Of a stretch of 64,000 nt of DNA, positions 16,172 to 24,144 are shown one piece after another (within the stretch, counting starts at the first letter, position 1; each line of letters starts with the position of its first letter). Position numbers and translations under genes: made by a program. The stretch covers positions 17,539-81,538 of the forward strand of contig CAKUBN010000003.1 of assembly GCA_934643185.1 (NCBI GenBank). Reading direction: 5' to 3'. The notes below the pieces were generated by a model. That model did no database searches. It saw only the letters and a list, made by a program, of their open reading frames with translations, and was not told the DNA's origin. This DNA comes from an uncultured Eubacteriales bacterium (GTDB taxonomy: Bacteria > Bacillota > Clostridia > Oscillospirales > Acutalibacteraceae).

Positions 16172-16648
16172 TTATTTGTGGTACTTCGTGCCCGCGTTGA
16201 TGGAAAACGCGCGGTACAACTGCTCGCACAGCATAACGCGTGCCAGCTGGTGCGGAAACGTCATCGGCGACATGGAAATGCGCTTCGAGCCCTGCTTCAC
16301 GCTGTCGTCCAGCCCGTGTGACGAACCGATAACGAACGCTAAGCTGCTCTCCCCGTTTACGGCCGCCGCGTCGATCTGCTGCGCGAGCTGCGTGGAGGAG
16401 ACAAGCTTGCCCTCAATGCACAGCGTGTAAAGCGCACTGCGCCCCGCCGCCGCCAAAATCGCCTTCGATTCCTCGCCGAGCGCCTTTGCAATCTCCGCCG
16501 CATTCGGATCCTGCGGCAGGCGCGCTTCGCTCAGTTCGATGATCTGGAACCGGCAGAATGCGGAAAGTCGCTTTGCGTATTCCTGCACGGCGTCGCGCCA
16601 ATACTTTTCTTTGAGCTTACCGATGCAAATCAGCTTTATCTCCAGCAT
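16172..16648 (-). CDS. rlmH: 23S rRNA (pseudouridine1915-N3)-methyltransferase RlmH
   Basis: A 158-residue SPOUT methyltransferase, the exact family length. It methylates pseudouridine 1915 in helix 69 of 23S rRNA. Landmarks are the opening IKLICIGKLKEKYW, the SAM-binding knot LAFVIGSSHGLDD and the terminal MTFPHQLARVMLCEQLYRAF with the final HK. AGGGAG lies before the ATG. It is 14 bases downstream of walJ, as commonly seen in Firmicutes. Confidence 0.96.
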   Translation of the reverse strand: MLEIKLICIGKLKEKYWRDAVQEYAKRLSAFCRFQIIELSEARLPQDPNAAEIAKALGEESKAILAAAGRSALYTLCIEGKLVSSTQLAQQIDAAAVNGESSLAFVIGSSHGLDDSVKQGSKRISMSPMTFPHQLARVMLCEQLYRAFSINAGTKYHK

Positions 16649-16662
16649 ATTGTCTCCCTATG

Positions 16663-17454
16663 TTAAAATGTGATGGCGCCGCCGGTCAGGTTTTCGATCG
16701 GCGCGACCTGCAATATGTAGTCCTCCGCGTTCTCCACGCCCGCCATCTGCATGCCGCAGACGGCGGTCTGCCGCGCAATGTCCGGCGTGTTGTTCTCGCG
16801 GCTCAAATGCGCCAGCAAAAAGTGCTTTGTGCCGTCTTCAAAAAGCTCCGGCAGCAGGTCGGCGCACGCGGTGTTTGAGAGATGCCCGAAGTCCGATAAA
16901 ATGCGCCGCTTTAAGCTGTACGGGTACGGTCCCGTGCGCAGCATACCGATATCGTGGTTCGATTCGATGACCGCAAGATTTGTGCCGTGCAGATTCTCTT
17001 CCACCTCCGGCGTGATGTGTCCAATGTCCGTCGCGACAGTGACGGTGTGTCCGTCTTCGGCTTCTATGCGGTAGCCGAAGCTCTCCGCGCAGTCATGCGG
17101 CGTGCGGAACGCGTTTACGTGCATTCCGGCGAGCTCTAACGTGTCTTCAATCGTGTAGGCGGGATATTTGTCGTTTAAAATTCCCATCGATTCCAAGGCC
17201 CCCAGCGTGCCCTTAGAGGCAAACACGGGAATATGGTATTTGGAAGCGAACACACGCAGACCGCTGATGTGGTCGCTGTGCTCGTGCGTAATGAGGATGC
17301 CCTGCACGGAAAGCGGGTCTATACCGCAGCGCTGCATGACGGTCGTCACTTGCTTGCAACTGCGTCCGATATCCACCAAAATGCCCGAAGATTTTGAACC
17401 GATATAATAACTGTTTCCCGTGCTGCCGCTGAACAGCGGGCAAAGCTCTGCCAT
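16663..17454 (-). CDS. walJ: MBL-fold hydrolase WalJ/YycJ
   Basis: A 263-residue MBL-fold protein starting AELCPLFSGSTGNSYYIG, the YycJ signature, with the metal-binding THEHSDHISG (HxHxDH) near residue 60 and HLSRENN later. In Firmicutes the family acts with the WalRK cell-wall system and as a 5'-3' double-strand exonuclease. No walRK genes are here. The start at 17454 follows GGGAGGG by five bases; an upstream extension of the frame is terminator DNA. It is cotranscribed with rlmH and the ThyX-like gene. Confidence 0.9.
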   Translation of the reverse strand: MAELCPLFSGSTGNSYYIGSKSSGILVDIGRSCKQVTTVMQRCGIDPLSVQGILITHEHSDHISGLRVFASKYHIPVFASKGTLGALESMGILNDKYPAYTIEDTLELAGMHVNAFRTPHDCAESFGYRIEAEDGHTVTVATDIGHITPEVEENLHGTNLAVIESNHDIGMLRTGPYPYSLKRRILSDFGHLSNTACADLLPELFEDGTKHFLLAHLSRENNTPDIARQTAVCGMQMAGVENAEDYILQVAPIENLTGGAITF

Positions 17455-17475
17455 TTGCACCCTCCCTGTTTTCAT

Positions 17476-17509
17476 AAAAAACGCCCTGACAAGGTTTTTG
17501 TCGGGGCGA
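17476..17509 (-). terminator. Rho-independent terminator of murA
   Basis: CGCCCcGACAA pairs with TTGTCaGGGCG and is followed by six T on the minus strand. No clear promoter lies between it and walJ, so some readthrough may feed walJ. Confidence 0.8.
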
Positions 17510-17527
17510 AACGGTCTGTATACGGTT

Positions 17528-18814
17528 TTAACCGATCTTTGCGGCATCGCTGTTTGTGGGATCGAGCATCAAATACATGTCCGCGCCAAGGCCGACGAAC
17601 TTCTCCACAATGTCCTCATAGCCGCGCTGAATGTGCTCAATGTCCTCAATCTTCGTCACGCCATGCGCAGCAAGACCGGCAATGATCATCGCCGCGCCCG
17701 CACGCAGGTCAGTCGCACGCACCGGTGCACCCTTCAGGTATTCCACGCCCTCAATAATGGCGCTCTTGCCCTCTACGGTGATCTGTGCGCCCATGCGCTT
17801 CAACTCTTCCACATAGCGGAAACGGTTTTCCCACACGCTCTCGTTTAAAATACTCGTGCCCTGCGCAATGGAGAGCAGCGCCGCGATCTGCGGCTGCATG
17901 TCCGTCGGGAAGCCCGGGTGCGGCATCGTTTTCACGTTGCACTTACTCAGCGGGCCGTCGCAGCGCACGCGCACCGCGTCGTCATATTCCACGACCGTCA
18001 CACCCATCTCCATCAGCTTCGCCGTGATGGATTCCAGGTGCTTCGGCGTCACGTTTTTCACAAGCACATCGCCGCGCGTTGCAGCCGCAGCCGCCATGTA
18101 CGTGCCGGCTTCAATCTGATCCGGAATAATCGAATACGTAATGCCCTTCAAATGCTCCACGCCGCGAATCTTGATGACGTCCGTACCGGCGCCGCTGATG
18201 TTCGCACCCATGGAGTTTAAGAAGTTAGCAAGATCGACCACGTGCGGTTCGCGCGCGGCATTTTCAATAACCGTAAGGCCCTTTGCCTTTACGGCTGCAA
18301 GGATAATATTCATCGTTGCACCGACGGTGACCATGTCAAGGTAAATGTGCGCACCGCGCAGCTCCTTTGCGGAGACCTCGATCATGCCGTCGTTGAGGCT
18401 GTACGTGCAGCCCAGCGCCTTAAATCCCTTGATGTGCTGGTCAATGGGGCGCACGCCGAAATCGCAGCCGCCGGGAAGCGGCACAATGGCCTTGGAGCAG
18501 CGGCCGAGCAAAGCGCCGATATTGTAGTAAGAGCCGCGCATTTTGCGGCCCAACTCGCTCGGCACCACGTTCGTGTGGATGGTGGTCGGGTCGATCTCCA
18601 CGGTATTCTTGCCGAGCCAGCGCACAGTCGCGCCCATCGCGGTCAGGATGCGTGCACTGAGCTTCACATCGGAAATGTTCGGTACGTTCTCTATACGGCA
18701 GGGAGATTCCGCCATGGCTACGGCCGGAATGATCGCCACAGCCGCGTTTTTCGCGCCGCTGATGACAACCTCACCGTGCAGGCGCTTTCCGCCCTTGATG
18801 ATAAATTTATCCAC
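17528..18814 (-). CDS. murA: UDP-N-acetylglucosamine 1-carboxyvinyltransferase
   Basis: A 428-residue enzyme that transfers enolpyruvate from PEP to UDP-GlcNAc, the first committed step of peptidoglycan synthesis. The catalytic cysteine is present in PLPGGCDFGVRPID (Cys117), so it should be fosfomycin-sensitive. The opening FIIKGGKRLHGEVVISGAKNA binds UDP-GlcNAc. The start is GTG at 18814 with AGAAAGGA upstream; the longer frame is leader sequence. It stands alone behind a promoter at 19109 and a 290-base leader with hairpins. Confidence 0.95.
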   Translation of the reverse strand: MDKFIIKGGKRLHGEVVISGAKNAAVAIIPAVAMAESPCRIENVPNISDVKLSARILTAMGATVRWLGKNTVEIDPTTIHTNVVPSELGRKMRGSYYNIGALLGRCSKAIVPLPGGCDFGVRPIDQHIKGFKALGCTYSLNDGMIEVSAKELRGAHIYLDMVTVGATMNIILAAVKAKGLTVIENAAREPHVVDLANFLNSMGANISGAGTDVIKIRGVEHLKGITYSIIPDQIEAGTYMAAAAATRGDVLVKNVTPKHLESITAKLMEMGVTVVEYDDAVRVRCDGPLSKCNVKTMPHPGFPTDMQPQIAALLSIAQGTSILNESVWENRFRYVEELKRMGAQITVEGKSAIIEGVEYLKGAPVRATDLRAGAAMIIAGLAAHGVTKIEDIEHIQRGYEDIVEKFVGLGADMYLMLDPTNSDAAKIG

Positions 18815-19102
18815 TGTAATTTTCCTTTCTGCGGGCGCGGCATATCCTCGGCAGTCAAAAGCACACTGCCTGCCGCCACACAGCGCCGCAATGCGCTGCA
18901 CGAAGTAGGATCTTTCGTTATGCCCGCCGGTCCGTGACCGACTGATTTATTCCTGAAACGGGCTGCCGCCGATTGGGCAGCTACACAGCGCGGGTACGAA
19001 AAAAGCCCAATGCCGTGCGCAAAAAACTAAGGCAGTTTAAGACAAAACATACACTGCCGCATCTATTTAAAGAAAAAGTGATCGCAAAATATAGTATGAC
19101 CA
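18815..19102 (-). promoter_or_regulatory. Long murA leader with repeated hairpin pair
   Basis: The leader holds no gene. Two hairpins use the same arms GGCAGT/ACTGCC: at 19031-19058, followed on the minus strand by TTAGTTTTTT (19021-19030), and at 18850-18870 just before the start. The first looks like an attenuator terminator. Because the arms are identical, left and right arms could swap partners, giving alternative folds. Confidence 0.4.
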
Positions 19103-19108
19103 GTAAAC

Positions 19109-19137
19109 ATAATAATACACAATGGAAAAATTGTCAA
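19109..19137 (-). promoter_or_regulatory. Sigma-A promoter of murA
   Basis: On the minus strand a perfect TTGACA, a 17-base spacer and TATTAT. Confidence 0.8.
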
Positions 19138-19241
19138 GAAGCCACAGGCTATTTGGAAGGTTTTTCCAAGATTATGTAAACGAAAAGTGCCAAATCCGGC
19201 CGTTTGCGCGCCTTTTTCTGTATAGGCACCGCGCTTTACAC

Positions 19242-19934
19242 TTACTTTTTCTTAAAGGAGATCGTAGATTCCGTGCCGTTTCGGATGCGTTTAATATTCG
19301 CGCGGTGCTTGATGATAACGGTAGCGCCGATCAGTGCCGCCACAAGTGTTGCCATTACAACGTAAAGCACCGGCAGCCCGCCCACGCAGCAGTCCACAAA
19401 ATACGTCATGCAGAACGTCACAACGGGATAGATCGCCGCCGCCGTAATAGACGAAAGCGAGACCATGCGCTTTTTCAGGAACACCAGAAGGAACACCGCA
19501 AAGCAAATGAGGAACACGCGCCAGTCGAGCAAAAGCATCATCGCAGCCGTGGTCACAACGCCCTTGCCGCCGCGGAAGCCGAAGTACAGCGGGTACATGT
19601 GGCCGATCATGCAGCAAAAGCCCGCCGCATACATGCCAAGGCGCGCCATTTCGGGGTCCACGCCGTTTGCAACGCACGCGTGCTTTACAAGAAAATAGCC
19701 GACCAAAACGCTCGCAACACACTTGCAGAAATCGAGCAGAAACGTCAGCGCAGAGGCTTTTTTGCCCGCCACGCGCAGCACGTTCGTTGCACCCGCGTTG
19801 CCGCTGCCGTGCGCGCGCACATCTTCGTGCGCAAACGCTTTGGTCAGCAAAATGGCAAAGCTGATACTGCCAAGCAGATACCCCACAAGTGCCGAAAGCA
19901 GCAGCGGTAAAATTAAAGAACCGAAATTTTCCAT
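19242..19934 (-). CDS. plsY: Glycerol-3-phosphate acyltransferase PlsY
   Basis: A 230-residue, five-segment membrane enzyme that acylates sn-glycerol-3-phosphate using acyl-phosphate. The three PlsY motifs are present: HGSGNAGATNVLR (about residue 42), GFRGGKGVVTT (about 120) and a late HRANIKRIRNGTE. The ATG at 19934 is ten bases after AAGGA; a TTG nine bases earlier is too close. It is the third gene of the DUF512-der-plsY operon, a common Firmicutes order. Confidence 0.95.
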   Translation of the reverse strand: MENFGSLILPLLLSALVGYLLGSISFAILLTKAFAHEDVRAHGSGNAGATNVLRVAGKKASALTFLLDFCKCVASVLVGYFLVKHACVANGVDPEMARLGMYAAGFCCMIGHMYPLYFGFRGGKGVVTTAAMMLLLDWRVFLICFAVFLLVFLKKRMVSLSSITAAAIYPVVTFCMTYFVDCCVGGLPVLYVVMATLVAALIGATVIIKHRANIKRIRNGTESTISFKKK

Positions 19935-19956
19935 GTAGATCAAGTCCTTCCCCCCG

Positions 19957-21285
19957 TCAGTCTGCCTTATCGCCGCGCTCGCGCACGATCATGCGCACCG
20001 GCGTGCCCTCTAAGCTGAAGATCTCGCGGATGCGGTTCTCCAGATAGCGCTGGTACGAGAAGTGGAAAAGCTCTTTGGAATTGACAAAGCAAATGAACGT
20101 AGGCGGTCTGGTAGAAGCCTGCGTCATGTAGTAGATCTTCAGGCGCTTGCCCTTATCGGTCGGCGGCTGTACGCGTGCCGTTGCCTGTGCCAGAATGTCG
20201 TTCAAGGTGCCGGTCGTAATGCGCATCGCGTTGCTGGAAGCAACCTTGTGGATGAGTTCAAACAAGCGGTCAAGTCGCTGGCCGGTCTGCGCGGAGATGA
20301 AGATGATCGGCGCGTAGGACATAAAGGAAAAGTCCTTTTCAAGCTTCGTCTTATATTCCTGCATGGTTTTGTCGTCTTTTTCAACGGCGTCCCACTTGTT
20401 GACCGCAATGATGCAGCCCTTGCCCGCTTCGTGCGCGATGCCGGCAACCTTGGAGTCCTGCTCCGTAAAACCGACCGTGGCATCGATGAGGATGACGCAC
20501 ACGTCTGCCCTGTCCACCGCCATTTCGGCGCGCAGGTTGCTGTAATGCTCAATGGAATCCTCCACCTTGCTCTTGCGGCGCAGGCCGGCAGTATCGATGA
20601 ACGTAAATACGCCGTACTTGTTTTCGATGGTGGTATCCACCGCGTCGCGCGTCGTACCCGCAATGTTGGAAACGATGCAGCGGTTTTCGCCGGAAACGCG
20701 GTTCACAAGGGAAGATTTGCCGACGTTCGGCTTGCCGATGACGGCGACCTTGATGATCTCGCCCTCGTCCTCCTCTTCCTTTTCCTCCGGCAGATGCTCG
20801 AGGACGGCATCCAACAGGTCGCCCGTGCCGTGTCCGTGCACGGAAGACACCTGAATAGGGTCGCCGAGGCCGAGGTTATAAAACTCATAAAAATCCGCCG
20901 GCGGGTCGCCCAGCGTATCGCACTTATTGACGCACACAATGACCGGCACATTGCTGCGCTGGAGCATCTGTGCGATGTTGAGGTCCGTTGCGACCATGCC
21001 GGTGCGCACATCGGTCACGAAAATGATGCAGTCCGCAGAATCGATGGCGATCTGTGCCTGCGTGCGCATCTGCGACAGGATAATATCCTTCGATTCCGGC
21101 TCGATGCCGCCCGTATCTACCAGTGAAAACTTTCTGTTTTTCCATTCACATTCGCCGAAAATGCGGTCACGCGTCACGCCCGGCGTATCCTCCACAATGG
21201 AAAGGCGCTGTCCGATCAGCTTGTTGAACAGCGTGGATTTGCCGACGTTCGGCCGGCCCACGATGGCTACAATAGGTCTTGACAT
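19957..21285 (-). CDS. der: Ribosome biogenesis GTPase Der (EngA)
   Basis: A 442-residue double GTPase needed for 50S ribosome assembly. The first G domain has GRPNVGKST near residue 10 and DTPGVTRD; the second has GKPNVGKSS near residue 185 and the NKWD specificity motif. The C-terminal KH-like domain ends around ENRIREIFSLEGTPVRMIVR. AAGGAGG lies before the ATG. Neighbours DUF512 and plsY fit the usual operon. Confidence 0.97.
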   Translation of the reverse strand: MSRPIVAIVGRPNVGKSTLFNKLIGQRLSIVEDTPGVTRDRIFGECEWKNRKFSLVDTGGIEPESKDIILSQMRTQAQIAIDSADCIIFVTDVRTGMVATDLNIAQMLQRSNVPVIVCVNKCDTLGDPPADFYEFYNLGLGDPIQVSSVHGHGTGDLLDAVLEHLPEEKEEEDEGEIIKVAVIGKPNVGKSSLVNRVSGENRCIVSNIAGTTRDAVDTTIENKYGVFTFIDTAGLRRKSKVEDSIEHYSNLRAEMAVDRADVCVILIDATVGFTEQDSKVAGIAHEAGKGCIIAVNKWDAVEKDDKTMQEYKTKLEKDFSFMSYAPIIFISAQTGQRLDRLFELIHKVASSNAMRITTGTLNDILAQATARVQPPTDKGKRLKIYYMTQASTRPPTFICFVNSKELFHFSYQRYLENRIREIFSLEGTPVRMIVRERGDKAD

Positions 21286-21314
21286 ACGGTTTTCCTCCTT
21301 CTTTTATTCTTTCC

Positions 21315-22625
21315 TTACTCCGCAGCGCCCAAGATGTCCTGAAGCTCGCCTGCGGCGTCTTTATGCATTCTGTAAGCCGGCACGCCCAGCTTTTCGCTGA
21401 GCTGCTGCACGGTCATATCGTCTAAGAAAATGTCTTCGTCCGCCATAAGCATAGACGGCGCAAGCAAAATCGCGTCGCCGAGGTTTTCGCGGCTCAAGCG
21501 GTTCACAAGGTCGCGCCCCGTGAGCAGGCCGGTCACATTGACCGTGCCGCCGAAGAAATCGTTGTGCACCGGGACAAGGTTGATCTCGAGCCCCGGGAAT
21601 TTTTCGCGCGCAAAGTCCATCACATGCTCCATAAATTCGTACACGCCCTCGCCCGTCGGGATCGTTACGCGGCGCTTTATGTCGCGCTCCGGCTCGTCCT
21701 CAACGGCCCAGGAGAATTCCTCCTCCAGGTCGCGCAGCATGCCCACGCCGTTTTCGATCTGCGGGAAGTCCTCATAGAATTCATACGGCGGCAGCTCGCG
21801 CTTTGCGATGAGGTAAAATTCGTCGCTCGGGAACACGGTTCTGGAGCCGCGCTCCGCCTTGAACCGGTCGCCCCACCGCTCCAGGATCTCGATCGCCGCG
21901 CGCGCCGTGTCCTTGTTGAAGGTCTCAAGCGGATACAGCCCTTCGCGGTAGCGCGTCACGCCCACCGGCACACAGGCGACGCTTTGTAAACTCTCGCCGA
22001 GCGCGTGCATTTCGGAAAGCGTGAATTCCAGCTCTTCCCCATCGTTCAGCCCCGGGCACAGCACGATCTGGCAGTTCAGCTTGATGTTGTGCTCCGCCAG
22101 CTTGCGCACAAAGCGCAGCGCGTCGCCCGCAAAACGGTTGTGCATCATTTTGCAGCGCAGTGCGGGGTTCATGGTGTGCACGGAAATGTTGATGGGGCTG
22201 ATGCGCATTTCAATGATGCGGTCGATCTCGCGCTCGTCAATGTTCGTCAGCGTGATGTAGTTGCCGAACAAAAACGAAAGCCGGTCGTCGTCGTCCTTAA
22301 AATAGAGCGTCTCGCGCATGCCGGGCGGCAGCTGGTCAATGAAGCAGAACACGCACTTGTTGCGGCAGGAACGCTGCCGGTCCATCAGGTACGTTTCAAA
22401 CTCCAGGCCCAGCGCGCCGTACTGCGGCTTTACGAATTTTTCTTCGCGCCGCTCCCCCTCCGCCGTTTCGTAAACGACGTGCAGGTGGGTGTTCGTCTCG
22501 TAAAAACGGAAATCGAGAATATCCGTGATGTCGTGCCCATTGATCGAAATGAGTTTGTCGTGCGGCTTTATGCCGGCACGCTCGGCAAGGCTGTTTTGAT
22601 CCACACCGAAAATTTCAACTGCCAC
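21315..22625 (-). CDS. DUF512 PDZ/radical-SAM-like protein
   Basis: A 436-residue protein. Residues 1-45 form a PDZ-like domain (NSLAERAGIKPHDKLISING), residues 80-100 hold a radical-SAM-type cluster CX3CX2C (Cys87, 91, 94), and the C-terminal DUF512 domain follows. The function is unknown; the family is near-universal beside der in Clostridia and cyanobacteria and is thought to be an iron-sulfur enzyme. The start is GTG at 22625, seven bases after AAAGGAG; the frame extends upstream through the rpmF terminator and is not coding there. Confidence 0.85.
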   Translation of the reverse strand: MAVEIFGVDQNSLAERAGIKPHDKLISINGHDITDILDFRFYETNTHLHVVYETAEGERREEKFVKPQYGALGLEFETYLMDRQRSCRNKCVFCFIDQLPPGMRETLYFKDDDDRLSFLFGNYITLTNIDEREIDRIIEMRISPINISVHTMNPALRCKMMHNRFAGDALRFVRKLAEHNIKLNCQIVLCPGLNDGEELEFTLSEMHALGESLQSVACVPVGVTRYREGLYPLETFNKDTARAAIEILERWGDRFKAERGSRTVFPSDEFYLIAKRELPPYEFYEDFPQIENGVGMLRDLEEEFSWAVEDEPERDIKRRVTIPTGEGVYEFMEHVMDFAREKFPGLEINLVPVHNDFFGGTVNVTGLLTGRDLVNRLSRENLGDAILLAPSMLMADEDIFLDDMTVQQLSEKLGVPAYRMHKDAAGELQDILGAAE

Positions 22626-22703
22626 AGCTTTTCTCCTTTCCGTTTTCAGGTAGTATGCGCGTGTTTTGCCGCTTTCGTTATCCGTTACCGGCAAAAGTTC
22701 CCG

Positions 22704-22745
22704 ACAAAACAATAGAGAAGGAGCACGCAAATGCCCCTTCTCTAT
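22704..22745 (-). terminator. Rho-independent terminator of yceD-rpmF
   Basis: Ten perfect pairs (ATAGAGAAGG with CCTTCTCTAT) followed by TGTTTTG on the minus strand. Confidence 0.8.
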
Positions 22746-22772
22746 CTGGCACAATTATTGTTTCAGGCAAAA

Positions 22773-22955
22773 TTATGCTTCCTTCTTAACAACTTCTCTG
22801 CCGTTGTAGTAACCGCAGTTACCGCAAACCCTGTGAGGTGTCTTATACTCTCCGCACTGCGGGCATTTCATAAGGGCAGGAGCGCTAAGCTTCCACACGT
22901 TAGAACGTCTCTTATTCTGTCTGGCACTGGACACTTTTCTCTTGGGTACCGCCAT
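22773..22955 (-). CDS. rpmF: 50S ribosomal protein L32
   Basis: A 60-residue zinc-ribbon ribosomal protein. The opening MAVPKRKVSSAR is invariant, and the two cysteine pairs CPQC and CGNC are intact, so this is the zinc-binding form. AAGGAGGTG lies six bases before the ATG. It is preceded by yceD with a 45-base gap, the standard yceD-rpmF operon. Confidence 0.97.
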   Translation of the reverse strand: MAVPKRKVSSARQNKRRSNVWKLSAPALMKCPQCGEYKTPHRVCGNCGYYNGREVVKKEA

Positions 22956-23000
22956 CGTCAGCACCTCCTTATATTAAACTAAAACTTTGGTTATCTGGAA

Positions 23001-23498
23001 TTATTGTAGCAGCTGCCGCAGAGCCTCCAGACGGGGATCTGTCTGCTGCTTTGCACAAGCGCAGTCGCCTTCGTTCAGGTTTTTACCGCAGGTGGGGCAA
23101 AGCCCTTTGCAGTCTTCCTTACAAAGGTATTTCGTCGGCGTCAAAAGGATGATGTCGGAATAAATCAGCTCATCGAGATCCAGCTCATCGCCTTCAATAA
23201 CGATATAATCCTCAAAATCCTCTTCATCATTCAGCTTGTTCACGATCACGTGAGAAATGTTGTGGCAAAGCTCCTTGCGCGTCAACGTCAAGCACCTGTT
23301 GCACGGCATCGAATACACATAGCGCACCTCTACATTCAGCTCCGCGCTGGAAGCGAACGAACGGATGCTGCCCTTGACCTGAACCGGCGTGACAAACGGC
23401 TTATAGCCGTCGATCTCCACCTCTGACAGATCGACCGTATAATCGATCGCCTGTGAAATATCCTCTCCCGAGAAATATTTTTTCAAATCGATAAGCAT
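23001..23498 (-). CDS. yceD: YceD family protein (DUF177)
   Basis: A 165-residue DUF177 protein, linked to 23S rRNA accumulation and always found before rpmF. It contains CNRCL near residue 68 and a C-terminal zinc-finger-like CKEDCKGLCPTCGKNLN, as in Firmicutes homologues. GAGGA precedes the ATG. A perfect consensus promoter lies immediately upstream. Confidence 0.92.
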   Translation of the reverse strand: MLIDLKKYFSGEDISQAIDYTVDLSEVEIDGYKPFVTPVQVKGSIRSFASSAELNVEVRYVYSMPCNRCLTLTRKELCHNISHVIVNKLNDEEDFEDYIVIEGDELDLDELIYSDIILLTPTKYLCKEDCKGLCPTCGKNLNEGDCACAKQQTDPRLEALRQLLQ

Positions 23499-23525
23499 AG
23501 TTTTTCCTCATACCGTACTTGATAT

Positions 23526-23554
23526 ATTATAAATACCACGCGCGGTTTTGTCAA
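23526..23554 (-). promoter_or_regulatory. Perfect consensus sigma-A promoter of yceD-rpmF
   Basis: On the minus strand TTGACA, 17 bases and TATAAT: both boxes match exactly, as expected for a ribosomal protein operon. Confidence 0.92.
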
Positions 23555-23584
23555 GAAAAATTTGAAAATTCGGCATTATGCCGC

Positions 23585-23622
23585 GAAAAAAAGTGTTCGG
23601 CGGGTCGTTTCCGCCGAAACAC
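23585..23622 (-). terminator. Rho-independent terminator
   Basis: GTGTT-CGGCGG pairs with CCGCCG-AACAC and is followed by seven T on the minus strand. Confidence 0.85.
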
Positions 23623-23682
23623 CGTTGCTTTTTTCGTTTTTGCACCGTTTCCGGCGCTTATTTCGGCGGATAGAAACCGAAA

Positions 23683-24096
23683 TTACTTCGCGACAAACTC
23701 CTGTACGGAAGCCGGCAGCTCCTCTGCGTCAGCAGAAACGAGCAGGCAGATGTTCACGTTGGAAGATTCGCTGAGTGCCTTGAGCTTCATGGTGAGCGGC
23801 TCAACTTCCTCAACGCCCTTGCCGGTGATCTTCAGGGTGGAGTCAACGAAAACGTCCGTCACGTCGTAGTTTGCAGCGCAGATGCCGCTGACGAAGCCTA
23901 CGAGTGCGTCGAGGCCTTCAATGCCGTATGCATCGGAGTCAACGAGACGTGCCTTGTGGGAAATATCGTAAGTAAGCTTAAGGCCCTTTTCGATAACAAC
24001 AACGTTGCCGTTGGAGTTCTGAACCGCTTCGTTTGCAAGCTCGATAAGCTTCTTGGTTTTGCCGGAGCCTTTTTTGCCGATTAAAAGAGTGATCAT
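23683..24096 (-). CDS. Small P-loop protein of unknown function
   Basis: A 137-residue protein with a Walker A motif GKKGSGKT at residues 7-14 and a Walker B-like strand VTDVFVDST near residue 80. It looks like a minimal RecA/thymidine-kinase-like core without a lid or DNA-binding part. I do not recognise a characterised family. AGGAGG precedes the ATG. It follows pgi by 48 bases and ends at a strong terminator, so it is probably cotranscribed with pgi and under the same carbon control. Confidence 0.75.
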   Translation of the reverse strand: MITLLIGKKGSGKTKKLIELANEAVQNSNGNVVVIEKGLKLTYDISHKARLVDSDAYGIEGLDALVGFVSGICAANYDVTDVFVDSTLKITGKGVEEVEPLTMKLKALSESSNVNICLLVSADAEELPASVQEFVAK

Positions 24097-24144
24097 AGTG
24101 AAGTCCTCCTGTGTATTTTTTCCGCAGTGCGGATTTACGCCTTT

